NCBI GenBank assembly: GCA_002298915.1
Contig: DBML01000023.1
Location: forward strand, 62,001-126,000
Source: Clostridium sp. UBA699
GTDB taxonomy: Bacteria; Bacillota; Clostridia; Clostridiales; Clostridiaceae
Direction: 5' to 3'
DNA length: 64,000 nucleotides
Shown here in pieces: positions 35,058 to 44,457 of the stretch. The position numbers were made by a program, and so were the translations under genes. The first letter of the stretch is position 1. Each line of letters opens with the position of its first letter. A model generated the notes under the pieces. That model saw only the letters and a list, made by a program, of their open reading frames with translations, did not search any database and was not told where the DNA came from.

Positions 35058-37262
35058 TTGGCTTTGGAACTGGAAAAGCTATTGAATAAAGAACAGCTTG
35101 AAGCGGTGATGACGATCGACGGACCGCTTCTTATTCTGGCCGGCGCAGGCTCGGGGAAAACGAGGGTGCTTACCTACAGGATAGCGCACATGATCGAGGA
35201 CAGGCACATATACCCGTCCCAGATACTGGCAATCACCTTTACAAACAAGGCTGCAGGCGAGATGAGGGAAAGGGTCAGGCACCTGATAGGCAGCGAGGCG
35301 GACAACATGTGGATATCGACCTTCCACTCCAGCTGCGTGAGGATCCTTAGGAGGGAGATAGACAAGCTGGGCTACAACAAGAACTTCGCCATATACGACA
35401 GCTACGACCAGAAGGTGCTCATAAAGCAGTGCATGCAGGAGCTTAACATTAACGACAAGGACATTACGGACAGGGAGATAATAGGCAAGATAGGCGAACT
35501 GAAGGACGAGCTCAAGTCTCCGGAAAGGTTCAAGAAGGAGAGCCAGCATAACTTCAGGCTGAACAAGATAGCCGACCTCTACCTGCTGTACCAGAAGAAG
35601 CTCAAGGGCAACAACGCTCTGGACTTCGACGACCTCATTTTCAAGACCGTGGAGCTCTTCAAGAGCCAGGTTGACGTCCTGGAGTTCTACCAGAGGAAGT
35701 TCAGGTACATAATGGTGGACGAGTACCAGGACACGAACAAGGCTCAGTACGAGCTTGTGAGGCTGCTGGCAGCCCAGCACAAGAACATCTGCGTAGTCGG
35801 TGACGACGACCAGTGCATCTACGCCTGGAGGGGCGCCGACATAAGGAACATCCTTGAGTTCGAGAAGGACTACCCGAACGCGAAGGTGATAAAGCTCGAG
35901 CAGAACTACAGGTCGAAGGCCAACATACTGGAGGCCGCGAACTGCGTCATAAAGAACAACCTTCAGAGGAAAGGCAAGAAGCTGAGGCCGGTCTGCGATG
36001 CGGGGGAGAAGATCAGGATATACAGGGGGTTCTCCGACATAGACGAGGCAAGGTTCGTGTCCTCCGAGATAAAGAAAGCGCTTAGCGCGGAAGACAGGGA
36101 CTACAAGGAGTTCGCGATACTCTACAGGACGAACGCTCAGTCCCGTGTGTTCGAAGAGCAGTTCATAAGGGATGCAGTCCCGTACAGGATAATAGGCGGG
36201 CTCAAGTTCTACGACAGGAAAGAGATAAAGGACATCCTTGCCTACCTCAAGTTCATAAACAACCCTCTCGACGACGTGAGCCTCAGGAGGATAATAAACG
36301 TACCTAAGAGGAACATAGGCGATTCCACCGTTCAGAAGGTCCAGGAATTCGCCACTCAGATAGACGAGTGCATGTACAGCGTGCTTCTCGAGGTGGAGCA
36401 GGTCCTGAGCCTTGCGCAGAGGAGCGTCACCTCCATAAAGAAGTTCGTCAGCCTCATAAACAGCTTCGTCAGGACGAAGGACGAGAAGCCCGTGTCCAAG
36501 CTCATAGAGGAGATCCTTGAGGTCACAGGTTACCTGAACGAGCTCAAGAACTCAAAGGATCCTGACGACATAAGCAGGGTAGAAAACCTCAAGGAGCTCG
36601 TCTCGGCCGCTGCCGAGTTCGAGAACTCTGCGGAGGACAAGTCCCTGTCTGCCTTCCTGGAGACAGTTACGCTGGTGTCGGACATAGACAACCACGACGA
36701 AACCGAGAACTCCGTTGTGATGATGACCGTGCACAGCGCAAAGGGGCTCGAGTTCCCGGTGGTGTTCATGGTGGGGATGGAGAACGGCATATTCCCAGGC
36801 ACGCAGTCGCTGAACGATCCTGCAGAGATGGAGGAGTCGAGGAGGCTTTGCTACGTGGGGATAACGAGGGCCAAGGAAAGGCTCTACATGACCTCGGCGG
36901 AGACCAGGAGGGTTTTCGGGAGGACCGTTGCCTACGCACAGTCGGATTTCGTTGACGAGATAGCCCAGGAGTTCAAGCAGGGGGCATACGCCTCGAGCCA
37001 CCACGGCAGGCCGGCCCCTGCGTCGCCTGTGGTCGCGGCTGCGATTGCCAGAAGCCACGCTGCAGCAAAGCCTTCAGCGCCAAGGGGGACGCTCTCTGCC
37101 GATTCGGTGGTTGCGGGCATGAAGGTAAGGCACGAGAAATTCGGCATAGGAACAATAGTAAGCGTATCCAAAGCGGCAGGTGATGCCAAGCTCACCATCG
37201 CCTTCGACAAGATGGGCGTCAAGATACTCATGCTCAGCATGGCTCCGCTGGAACCGGTATAG
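35058..37262 (+). CDS. pcrA: ATP-dependent DNA helicase PcrA (UvrD/Rep family)
   Basis: 734 residues, superfamily 1A helicase. In order: Q motif LNKEQLEAV, Walker A LAGAGSGKTRVLTYR, Walker B MVDEYQDTNKAQYELV, motif III VVGDDDQCIYAWRGAD, LEQNYRS, TVHSAKGLEFPVVF and YVGITRAKERLYM, then a Tudor-like C-terminal segment (KVRHEKFGIGTIVSV). It acts in repair and replication-fork clearance. The TTG at 35058 is preferred (AGGAG 8 nt upstream). Co-transcribed with ligA. Confidence 0.97.
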   Translation: MALELEKLLNKEQLEAVMTIDGPLLILAGAGSGKTRVLTYRIAHMIEDRHIYPSQILAITFTNKAAGEMRERVRHLIGSEADNMWISTFHSSCVRILRREIDKLGYNKNFAIYDSYDQKVLIKQCMQELNINDKDITDREIIGKIGELKDELKSPERFKKESQHNFRLNKIADLYLLYQKKLKGNNALDFDDLIFKTVELFKSQVDVLEFYQRKFRYIMVDEYQDTNKAQYELVRLLAAQHKNICVVGDDDQCIYAWRGADIRNILEFEKDYPNAKVIKLEQNYRSKANILEAANCVIKNNLQRKGKKLRPVCDAGEKIRIYRGFSDIDEARFVSSEIKKALSAEDRDYKEFAILYRTNAQSRVFEEQFIRDAVPYRIIGGLKFYDRKEIKDILAYLKFINNPLDDVSLRRIINVPKRNIGDSTVQKVQEFATQIDECMYSVLLEVEQVLSLAQRSVTSIKKFVSLINSFVRTKDEKPVSKLIEEILEVTGYLNELKNSKDPDDISRVENLKELVSAAAEFENSAEDKSLSAFLETVTLVSDIDNHDETENSVVMMTVHSAKGLEFPVVFMVGMENGIFPGTQSLNDPAEMEESRRLCYVGITRAKERLYMTSAETRRVFGRTVAYAQSDFVDEIAQEFKQGAYASSHHGRPAPASPVVAAAIARSHAAAKPSAPRGTLSADSVVAGMKVRHEKFGIGTIVSVSKAAGDAKLTIAFDKMGVKILMLSMAPLEPV

Positions 37263-37281
37263 ATAGAAGGAGAATTATCAG

Positions 37282-39288
37282 ATGGAAGTTTCTAAGGATA
37301 TAAGGGATAAGATGCAGGAGCTTGCAGACAAGCTCAACCTCTACGCGCACGAATACTACGTAAAAGACAACCCGATAGTGTCGGACAAGGAGTACGACGC
37401 GCTTTACGACAGGCTCGCAGAGCTCGAGAAGGAGACGGGCCTCGTGCTGCCCGACTCCCCGACTCAGAGGGTCGGAGACACTGTGCTCTCAAAGTTCAGC
37501 AAGTACACCCACAGGGCGCAGCTCTGGAGCATGGACAAGGCTCAGACCTTCAAGGGGCTCAGGGACTGGGACGCAAGGAACAGGAAAGCGGTCAGCGACT
37601 ATAACGGCAGGCATGAAGATAAGCTGCCGGATATATCCTATGTGCTCACAAAGAAGTTCGACGGCCTGACCATCAACTGTACCTACGACGAAACGGGCGT
37701 GCTTTCCGTGGCAGCAACCAGGGGCACAGGAACGGTTGGTGAGGAGATAACCGCCCAGGTAAAGACCATAAAAAGCGTGCCGCTCAGGATCCCGCACCAG
37801 GGCGTGATCGAGATCCACGGCGAGGCAATGATGACCAAGGAGGCCTTCGACAGGTACAACAGCACCGCCGCGGTGCCGCTCAAGAACATGAGGAACGGAG
37901 CTGCCGGAGCCCTGAGGAACCTCAACGTGGCCGAAACCGCAAGGAGGGAGCTTTCAGCCTTCTTCTACGACGTGGGCTACAGCGAGCAGGTGAACTTCAG
38001 CACATACATGGAGATGATGGAATTCATAAAGGACGAGGGGTTCCCCGTGGACGACTACCTTGTTGAATGCCCCGACATAGAATGCGTGGAGAAGGAATGC
38101 GGGCTGCTTGAGGCGAAGAGGAACAGCCTTGACTACGACATCGACGGGGCAGTTATAGTCATCAACGACCTGAGGACGAGGGAGATAATCGGGAACACCA
38201 TAAAGTTCCCGAAATGGGCCATAGCGTACAAGTTCGAGGCCCAGGAGGTCAGCACGCTCCTGCTCGACGTGGAATGGAACGTGGGAAGGAGCGGAAGGGT
38301 AACTCCGACAGCCATCCTCGAGCCTGTGGAGCTGGCAGGGGTAACGGTTAAGAGGGCTACTCTCAACAACATGGACGACATAAGGAGGAAGGGCGTCAGC
38401 ATAGGAAGCAGGGTGTTCATCAGGAGGTCAGGCGACGTAATACCGGAGATCATGGGGGTTGCGGAGGATGCGGGCGAAGCGGCTAAGGAGATAGTTCCGC
38501 CGGAGAAATGCCCTTACTGCGGGACTGAGCTGATACTTGACGGTGCACATTACTTCTGCGAGAATACGCTCTCCTGCAAACCTCAGCTTGTCAAGAGCAT
38601 AGTTCATTTCGGGAGCAGGGAGGCCATGAACATAGAGGGCTTCAGCGAGAAGACCGCGGGGCAGCTCTTCGAGGAGCTCGATATAAAGTCCATCTCTGAA
38701 CTTTACAGCCTAAAAAAGGACGACCTTCTGAGGCTCGAGAGGTTCGGCGACAAGAAGGCACAGAACCTGCTGGACTCGATCGAGAGGAGCAAGGTCTGCG
38801 AACTCTCTTCCTTTATATACGCCCTCGGCATACCGAACGTGGGAAAGAAAACGGCAAAGGACCTTGTGCAGCGGTTCAAGAGCTACGAAGCCATAAAGAA
38901 CGCGACCTTCGAGGAGCTGACTGATGTGGAGGACATAGGCGGCATAGTCGCAAACAACATCATAGAGTTCTTCGGCCAGGAGAAGATAGTCGAGAGCATT
39001 GAGGAGCTCTTCCGCCTCGGAGTGAAGCCTTACTACGAGGAGAAGGAGGAAGCGGCCGAGAGCATCTTCAAGGGCAAGACCGTTGTCGTGACTGGGGCGC
39101 TGGAGGGCTTTTCGAGAAGCGAGATAAAGGAGAAGCTCGAAAGCATGGGCGCCGATGTTTCCGGAAGCGTAAGCAAGAAGACGGACTTCGTCATAGTCGG
39201 AGCAGATCCTGGCTCCAAGTACGACAAGGCTGTGCAGCTCGGAATCAGGGTGATAAGGGAAGAGGAGCTCCGGGAACTCCTCAAATAA
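37282..39288 (+). CDS. ligA: NAD-dependent DNA ligase
   Basis: 668 residues, full length. The adenylation domain has the nucleophilic lysine in KKFDGL (about Lys125). An OB fold, a Cys4 zinc finger (CPYCGTELI, FCENTLSC, about 405-430), helix-hairpin-helix repeats and a C-terminal BRCT domain (about 590-668, FKGKTVVVTGALEGFSR) follow. AGAAGGAG precedes the ATG. The pcrA-ligA order is typical of Firmicutes. Confidence 0.97.
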   Translation: MEVSKDIRDKMQELADKLNLYAHEYYVKDNPIVSDKEYDALYDRLAELEKETGLVLPDSPTQRVGDTVLSKFSKYTHRAQLWSMDKAQTFKGLRDWDARNRKAVSDYNGRHEDKLPDISYVLTKKFDGLTINCTYDETGVLSVAATRGTGTVGEEITAQVKTIKSVPLRIPHQGVIEIHGEAMMTKEAFDRYNSTAAVPLKNMRNGAAGALRNLNVAETARRELSAFFYDVGYSEQVNFSTYMEMMEFIKDEGFPVDDYLVECPDIECVEKECGLLEAKRNSLDYDIDGAVIVINDLRTREIIGNTIKFPKWAIAYKFEAQEVSTLLLDVEWNVGRSGRVTPTAILEPVELAGVTVKRATLNNMDDIRRKGVSIGSRVFIRRSGDVIPEIMGVAEDAGEAAKEIVPPEKCPYCGTELILDGAHYFCENTLSCKPQLVKSIVHFGSREAMNIEGFSEKTAGQLFEELDIKSISELYSLKKDDLLRLERFGDKKAQNLLDSIERSKVCELSSFIYALGIPNVGKKTAKDLVQRFKSYEAIKNATFEELTDVEDIGGIVANNIIEFFGQEKIVESIEELFRLGVKPYYEEKEEAAESIFKGKTVVVTGALEGFSRSEIKEKLESMGADVSGSVSKKTDFVIVGADPGSKYDKAVQLGIRVIREEELRELLK

Positions 39289-39370
39289 GGTATTTACAAA
39301 TCCTCTATTAAGAGTATAATTAAAAGGTACTGAAACCAAGTATATTATATTTTTTAATAAGGTGAGTTTA

Positions 39371-39640
39371 ATGAGAAAAACACTGAATTTGCTCGGCTGG
39401 ATATCCGTGTTCGTGACAATATTCACGCTTATCCTTACGCTGCTTACCACTTACCAGTTCATATACATCAGGTATTTTGACAGCTACTTCACCCTGCAGT
39501 GCAGCATGGTAGTTACGCTGACTCTGTTCGGTATCACCATGTTCGACTCGAAATACAAGTTCAAAAACGTAATGTTTTCACTGTTCTGCATGGCGCTGGC
39601 TGTTGGAACGATGTTCTTTATCTGGATGAGAGTATATTGA
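39371..39640 (+). CDS. Small three-helix membrane protein
   Basis: 89 residues with hydrophobic segments at about 8-30, 45-60 and 68-86. AAGGTG lies 7 nt before the ATG. No family recognised. Confidence 0.7.
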   Translation: MRKTLNLLGWISVFVTIFTLILTLLTTYQFIYIRYFDSYFTLQCSMVVTLTLFGITMFDSKYKFKNVMFSLFCMALAVGTMFFIWMRVY

Positions 39641-39645
39641 ATTAA

Positions 39646-39680
39646 AAAGGTTGGAGTCCTAGAGGCATCTAACCTTTTTC
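39646..39680 (+). terminator. Terminator
   Basis: AAAAAGGTT pairs with AACCTTTTT around an 18-nt loop; T-rich after the stem. Confidence 0.7.
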
Positions 39681-39700
39681 CATGTTTTGTCCGATTGCAT

Positions 39701-39745
39701 GCCGATCTAAACTCCCGTTTCTTCAAAACGAGAGAAAAGATCGGC
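39701..39745. repeat. Imperfect hairpin before gatC (first)
   Basis: GCCGATCT pairs with AGATCGGC; inside, CTCcCGTTT pairs with AAACGaGAG. No T-run follows. Confidence 0.65.
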
Positions 39746-39761
39746 TAGGCAACTGGATAAC

Positions 39762-39810
39762 GAGTTCTAAGGTTAAGAATGAGTAGAACTCCCTCTTAAC
39801 CTAAGAACTC
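39762..39810. repeat. Long hairpin before gatC (second)
   Basis: GAGTTCTAAGGTTAAGA (39762-39778) pairs with 39794-39810 with a single mismatch: a 17-bp stem and a 15-nt loop. Located 49 bp before the gatC start; it lacks the conserved T-box sequence. Confidence 0.7.
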
Positions 39811-39858
39811 TGTTTATGTTAAAATAAAAAAATAATAAGTATGAAAGCGGGGAGTACC

Positions 39859-40152
39859 ATGTCGGTTACTAAGAAAGACGTAGACCATGTAGCACATCTT
39901 GCCAGACTAGAGTTCACGGATGCCGAGAAGGATTCGCTTGTTGGCGACCTGAACAAGGTTCTGGGATACATCGAGAAGCTCAACGAGCTCAACACTGAAG
40001 ACGAGGATATAATCGTTAACCCTTACTACATAGAGAACAGGTTCAGGGATGACGTTATCCAGGCTTCCATGAAGGTGGAGGAGGTTGAGGACAACGCCCC
40101 TCAGAGCCTCGAAGGATATATAGTCGTGCCTAAGGTAATAGACCAACAATAA
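39859..40152 (+). CDS. gatC: Asp-tRNA(Asn)/Glu-tRNA(Gln) amidotransferase subunit C
   Basis: 97 residues. VTKKDVDHVAHLARLEFTD opens the protein, and LEGYIVVPKVID closes it, as in GatC. It wraps the GatA-GatB interface. The ATG at 39859 follows GCGGGGAG; a start 18 bp earlier lacks a site. First gene of gatCAB. Confidence 0.96.
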   Translation: MSVTKKDVDHVAHLARLEFTDAEKDSLVGDLNKVLGYIEKLNELNTEDEDIIVNPYYIENRFRDDVIQASMKVEEVEDNAPQSLEGYIVVPKVIDQQ

Positions 40153-40171
40153 AGATTCGGAGGACTATCAG

Positions 40172-41632
40172 ATGAAGGAGTTAAACCTATATAAAGCTCA
40201 TGAACTATTGGATTTTATCAAGAACGGGGACGTTAAGGCCGAGGAGGTCGTGACCTCCCATTTCGAAAGGATCGACAGCGTCGATTCCAAGGTCGGCGCC
40301 TTCCTGAGCCTGGCAAAGGCAGAAGCGCTTGAAAAGGCGGCGGAGCTCGACAGGAAGATATCCGCCGGAGAAAAGGTCGGGAACCTGGCTGGGATACCGA
40401 TCTCGATCAAGGACAACATAAGCGTGAAGGGCATGCAGAACACCTGCGCATCAAAGATACTGGAAGGCTACAAGGCCCCTTACGACGCGCATGTAATAGA
40501 GAGGATAAAGGGCGAGGACGGGATAATTCTCGGAAAGCTCAACCTGGACGAGTTCGCGATGGGCTCTTCCACCGAGAACAGCTCGCTCAAGGTTACAAGG
40601 AACCCGTGGGACCTCGACATGGTGCCGGGCGGATCCTCGGGCGGTTCAGCGGTCTGCGTTGCGGCCTTCGAGTCGCCTCTTTCGCTGGGAACGGACACGG
40701 GCGGATCTGTGAGACAGCCTGCGTCACTCTGCGGGATAGTGGGACTCAAGCCTACCTACGGCAGGGTTTCAAGGTACGGCGCCGTTGCGTTCGGCTCGAC
40801 GCTGGACCAGATAGGCACGTTCGCCAGGGACGTTGAGGACTGCGCCCTCCTGAACCAGTACATTTCGGGCCTGGACAGGAGGGACTCAACCACTGCCGAC
40901 GTAGCGGTCCCGGACTACAAGAAGAGCCTGACCATGGACCTGAGGGGTAAGAGGATAGGCGTTCCAAGAGAGTACTTCGGTGAAGGCATAGACGAGGGTG
41001 TGAGAAAAGCTGTCTATGAGGCGATAGAGGTGTTCAAGGCCAACGGAGCCGAGGTTGCCGAGTGCTCGCTTCCACTTTCAGACTACGCACTTGCGGCATA
41101 CTACATCATAAGCAGCGCTGAGGCCAGCTCGAACCTGGCAAGGTTTGACGGCATAAGGTACGGCCACAGGTCTTCAAGCTTCACCGATGCGGTGGACCTC
41201 TACTACAAGACCAGGAGCGAAGGCTTCGGGCCGGAAGTCAAGAGGAGGATCATGCTGGGAACCTACGTGCTCTCGGCAGGCTACTACGATGCCTACTACA
41301 AGAAGGCCCTCAAGGTGAGGAACCTCATAAGGAAGGACTTCGGAAGGGTTCTAAAGGAGTTCGACGCAATAGTATGCCCTACATCGCCTACAACGGCGTT
41401 CAAGATCGGAGAAAAATCCGGGGACGTGCTCTCAATGTACCTTTCAGACGTCTACACGGTGCCTGTGAACGTAGCGGGACTTCCGGGGATATCCGTTCCG
41501 TGCGGGATGGCGAACGGTCTGCCTGTAGGCCTTCAGATAATTGGAGACTACTACAGGGAGGATGTCCTCTTCAATCTGGCGTACAGCTACGAGCAATCAA
41601 CCGAATGGCACAAAATGAAGCCGGGCATTTAA
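40172..41632 (+). CDS. gatA: Asp-tRNA(Asn)/Glu-tRNA(Gln) amidotransferase subunit A
   Basis: 486 residues, amidase-signature family. The Ser-cisSer-Lys triad is visible as IPISIKDNISVKG (Lys near 79), PGGSSGGSAVCV (cis-Ser near 154) and GTDTGGSVRQPAS (Ser near 178). It releases ammonia from glutamine for transamidation on GatB. GGAGG lies upstream. Confidence 0.97.
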   Translation: MKELNLYKAHELLDFIKNGDVKAEEVVTSHFERIDSVDSKVGAFLSLAKAEALEKAAELDRKISAGEKVGNLAGIPISIKDNISVKGMQNTCASKILEGYKAPYDAHVIERIKGEDGIILGKLNLDEFAMGSSTENSSLKVTRNPWDLDMVPGGSSGGSAVCVAAFESPLSLGTDTGGSVRQPASLCGIVGLKPTYGRVSRYGAVAFGSTLDQIGTFARDVEDCALLNQYISGLDRRDSTTADVAVPDYKKSLTMDLRGKRIGVPREYFGEGIDEGVRKAVYEAIEVFKANGAEVAECSLPLSDYALAAYYIISSAEASSNLARFDGIRYGHRSSSFTDAVDLYYKTRSEGFGPEVKRRIMLGTYVLSAGYYDAYYKKALKVRNLIRKDFGRVLKEFDAIVCPTSPTTAFKIGEKSGDVLSMYLSDVYTVPVNVAGLPGISVPCGMANGLPVGLQIIGDYYREDVLFNLAYSYEQSTEWHKMKPGI

Positions 41633-41648
41633 GGGGAGGTAATTGGAT

Positions 41649-43079
41649 ATGGAGTTTGAATCAGTAATAGGCTTGGAGGTTCACGCCGAGCTTTCAACTA
41701 AAACTAAGATATACTGCGGCTGCAGCACCGAATTCGGCGGCATGCCTAACTCAAGGGTATGTCCTGTATGCCTGGGCCTTCCAGGAGCGCTTCCTGTGCT
41801 CAACAAGAAGGTCGTGGAGTACGGGATCAAGGCTGGGCTTGCTTTGAACTGCAGCGTAACAAGAATCGGCAGGATGGACAGGAAGAACTACTTCTATCCC
41901 GACTGCTCCAAGGACTACCAGATAACACAGGACGAGCTCCCTATATGCAGGGACGGCTACATCGATATAGAGCTCGAGGACGGAACCGTCAAGAGGATAG
42001 GCATAGAGAGGATCCACATGGAGGAGGACGCGGGCAAGCTGCTCCACACTGATGCGGGCTCGCTTGTGGACTTCAACAGGTGCGGGGTTCCCCTCATCGA
42101 GATAGTCTCAAAGCCTGACCTCAGGACTCCGGCGGAGGCTACCCTATACCTTCAGAAGCTGAAGAGCATACTGTTTTCCATCGGAGTCTCTGACTGCAAG
42201 ATGGAGCAGGGCTCGCTCAGGTGCGACGGCAACATCTCCATAAGGGAGAAGGGAGCCGCCGAATTCGGCGTGAGGGCCGAGATCAAGAACGTCAACTCCT
42301 TCAAAGCTCTCGAGAAAGCCCTCGAATACGAGGCCAAGAGGCACGAGGAAGCCATAAACAACGGCTGGGAGCTCACCCAGGAAACAAGGAGATGGGACGA
42401 AAACACCGCCACAACCATCAGCATGAGGAGCAAGGAGGAGGCCAACGACTACAGGTACTTCCCTGAAGGAGACCTTGTGACGCTGAACGTGCCTGACAGC
42501 TGGGTGGAAGAGATCAGGGAGACCATTCCTGAGCTGCCTCACGAGAAAGCGGCCAGGTTCGTCGCTGAATACGGAATACCTAAATACGATGCAGGAGTGC
42601 TCACGCTGTCTTCGGCGATGGCCGACTTCTTCGACGAGGCTGCAAAGCTGAGCGGCGACCCTAAGGCAGCTTCCAACTGGCTCATGGGAGACGTCTCCAG
42701 GATGCTCAACGAGAGGGAACTGGGCGCTGAAAAGCTTCAGTTCAGCCCTGCGGACCTGGCGGGTCTCATAAAGCTTATAAACGAAGGGACGATATCAAAC
42801 AGCATCGGCAAGAAGGTCATAGAGGACATGTTCATGACAGGCAAGAACCCTGGGCAGATAGTCGAGGAAAGAGGCCTTGTCCAGAACAACGACGAGTCCG
42901 AGATACTGGAAGCCGTAAGGAAGATAATCAGCGACAACCCTAAATCTGTCGAGGACTTCAGGAACGGAAAGAAGAGGGCTGTGGGCTTCATAGTGGGGCT
43001 TGTCATGAAGGAGACGAAGGGCAAGGCCAACCCGCAGATAGTCAACAAGCTTGTAAACGAGGAAATAGCCAAGGCATAA
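41649..43079 (+). CDS. gatB: Asp-tRNA(Asn)/Glu-tRNA(Gln) amidotransferase subunit B
   Basis: 476 residues. FESVIGLEVHAELSTKTKI opens the protein; a zinc-binding Cys set (CGCSTEF, CPVCLGLPG) and NRCGVPLIEIVSKPD follow; the C-terminal YqeY-like tail domain starts near 330. The ATG at 41649 lies 9 nt after GGAGG; a TTG two codons upstream is an alternative. It completes gatCAB. Confidence 0.97.
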   Translation: MEFESVIGLEVHAELSTKTKIYCGCSTEFGGMPNSRVCPVCLGLPGALPVLNKKVVEYGIKAGLALNCSVTRIGRMDRKNYFYPDCSKDYQITQDELPICRDGYIDIELEDGTVKRIGIERIHMEEDAGKLLHTDAGSLVDFNRCGVPLIEIVSKPDLRTPAEATLYLQKLKSILFSIGVSDCKMEQGSLRCDGNISIREKGAAEFGVRAEIKNVNSFKALEKALEYEAKRHEEAINNGWELTQETRRWDENTATTISMRSKEEANDYRYFPEGDLVTLNVPDSWVEEIRETIPELPHEKAARFVAEYGIPKYDAGVLTLSSAMADFFDEAAKLSGDPKAASNWLMGDVSRMLNERELGAEKLQFSPADLAGLIKLINEGTISNSIGKKVIEDMFMTGKNPGQIVEERGLVQNNDESEILEAVRKIISDNPKSVEDFRNGKKRAVGFIVGLVMKETKGKANPQIVNKLVNEEIAKA

Positions 43080-43106
43080 AAAAAAGACGCGCAAGCGTCT
43101 TTTTTA
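43080..43106. terminator. Bidirectional terminator
   Basis: AAAAAGACGC-GCAA-GCGTCTTTTT, a perfect stem serving gatB and the convergent small gene. Confidence 0.92.
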
Positions 43107-43307
43107 TGCCTCAGGATCCTCTTTGGCATCCTGTATCTTTATGCTTTTGTTCGAGATCGAGTATATGTGCTGCGTCAGCTTCTCCATCAGGTAGTTCTTG
43201 TACCTGAGCTGGTTGAGGATCTGGTTGGCAGTGATGAACCCCCATATCAGCACGAACATGAACGTGAACATGCAGAGTATACCTATTATTTCAAGCGCTA
43301 AAATCAT
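43104..43307 (-). CDS. Small single-pass membrane protein
   Basis: 67 residues: one membrane helix (about 2-27, ILALEIIGILCMFTFMFVLI), then a basic/acidic cytoplasmic tail. The ATG at 43307 follows GGGGG by 7 nt. No family recognised. Confidence 0.7.
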   Translation of the reverse strand: MILALEIIGILCMFTFMFVLIWGFITANQILNQLRYKNYLMEKLTQHIYSISNKSIKIQDAKEDPEA

Positions 43308-43440
43308 TTGACTACCCCCATCCAAAATACGCATGCGAATTACAGAAATATTATACCATATCTGTTGAAAAATATGTTAATATCATTACTAGGGATAATT
43401 AAAAAGTGTTTGTTCTGCTTTTGGAGAGGAAGTATTGACG

Positions 43441-44433
43441 ATGAAGGTTGGTAAATTGAACTGGGATGAGCTGAAGGAGCTGATAGACAGCAGCAGGGGC
43501 AAGTCGCGGGAGGATGTCAGGATCAAAAGCGGCGTCGGCGAAGACTGCTGCGTAATAGATTTCGGAGATTACGAATGCGCCCTTTCGACTGATCCCATAA
43601 CAGGGGCTTCCGAGAACTCGGGAAGGCTGGCCGTGCACATAAACTGCAACGACGTAGCATCCACCGGGGTCGAGCCCATAGGCATAATGGTTACCATTCT
43701 GGCGCCCGAGGAGGCGGCCATGGAAGACATAAAGAGGGTCATGAAGGAAATAGACGAGGAGTCAAGGAAGCTCGGCATAGAGGTCCTTGGAGGGCATACA
43801 GAGGTCACGAAGGCTGTGAACAAGATGGTCATCTCCTGCACCGTTATCGGGAAGTCGAAGCTCGGCAAAGCTGTTGCAACAGCAGGAGCAAGGGATGGCG
43901 ACGACATCATTGTCACGAAGGAGCTCTGCCTTGAGGGAGCCTGCATCATAGCAAGCGACTACGAGGATGTAATGTCAGGGGTGCTCTCCGCAAGGGAGCT
44001 TGACGAGGCAAAAGCGTACATGGAGCAGATAAGCGTTGTGCCAGAGGGGCTTATAGCGGGAGATTTCGGCGTCAACTCCATGCACGACATCACCGAAGGA
44101 GGTGTCCTGGGGGCTTTGTGGGAGGTTGCCAACGCAAGCGGCAAGGGCTTCATAGCCTACAGGGACAAGATGCCCGTGGCGCCCGTGGCGCAGAAGATAT
44201 GCTCAAGCTTCGGCATAGACCCGCTGAGGCTGATATCCTCCGGCAGCATGCTCATAACCTGCAGCGGAGGCGAGAAGCTCGTTGAGCTGCTGGGCAAGAA
44301 GGGCATAAAAGCGCAGATAGTAGGCAAGATAGTCGATTTCGGGGGATACCTTGTAGACGGCGGCGAGAGGCTGGAAGTGCAGCCCCCGGAAAGGGACGAG
44401 CTTTTCGTGCTTGCAGAGAAACTGAACGATTAG
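43441..44433 (+). CDS. AIR synthase-related protein (PurM/HypE/ThiL fold)
   Basis: 330 residues. The PurM-like ATP-binding N-domain shows SGVGEDCCVIDFGDYE, AVHINCNDVASTGVEP and GGHTEVTKAV; the C-domain has MHDITEGGVLGALWEVA. The family includes PurM, HypE and ThiL; this member is of the uncharacterised 'AIR synthase family' type. Without hyp genes nearby, hydrogenase maturation is not supported (an [FeFe] enzyme does not need HypE). Start at the ATG of 43441; a TTG two codons upstream is possible. Confidence 0.85.
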   Translation: MKVGKLNWDELKELIDSSRGKSREDVRIKSGVGEDCCVIDFGDYECALSTDPITGASENSGRLAVHINCNDVASTGVEPIGIMVTILAPEEAAMEDIKRVMKEIDEESRKLGIEVLGGHTEVTKAVNKMVISCTVIGKSKLGKAVATAGARDGDDIIVTKELCLEGACIIASDYEDVMSGVLSARELDEAKAYMEQISVVPEGLIAGDFGVNSMHDITEGGVLGALWEVANASGKGFIAYRDKMPVAPVAQKICSSFGIDPLRLISSGSMLITCSGGEKLVELLGKKGIKAQIVGKIVDFGGYLVDGGERLEVQPPERDELFVLAEKLND

Positions 44434-44457
44434 ATAAGAGAGGGATAAGATTAAACG

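Noticed and set aside
39762..39858. T-box leader for gatCAB
   Set aside because: No AGGGTGG-type T-box sequence is found; the hairpins have no specifier-loop layout.
43441..44433. HypE hydrogenase maturation factor
   Set aside because: Only the PurM-like fold is shared; HypE serves [NiFe] enzymes, while the hydrogenase here is [FeFe], and no hyp genes are nearby.
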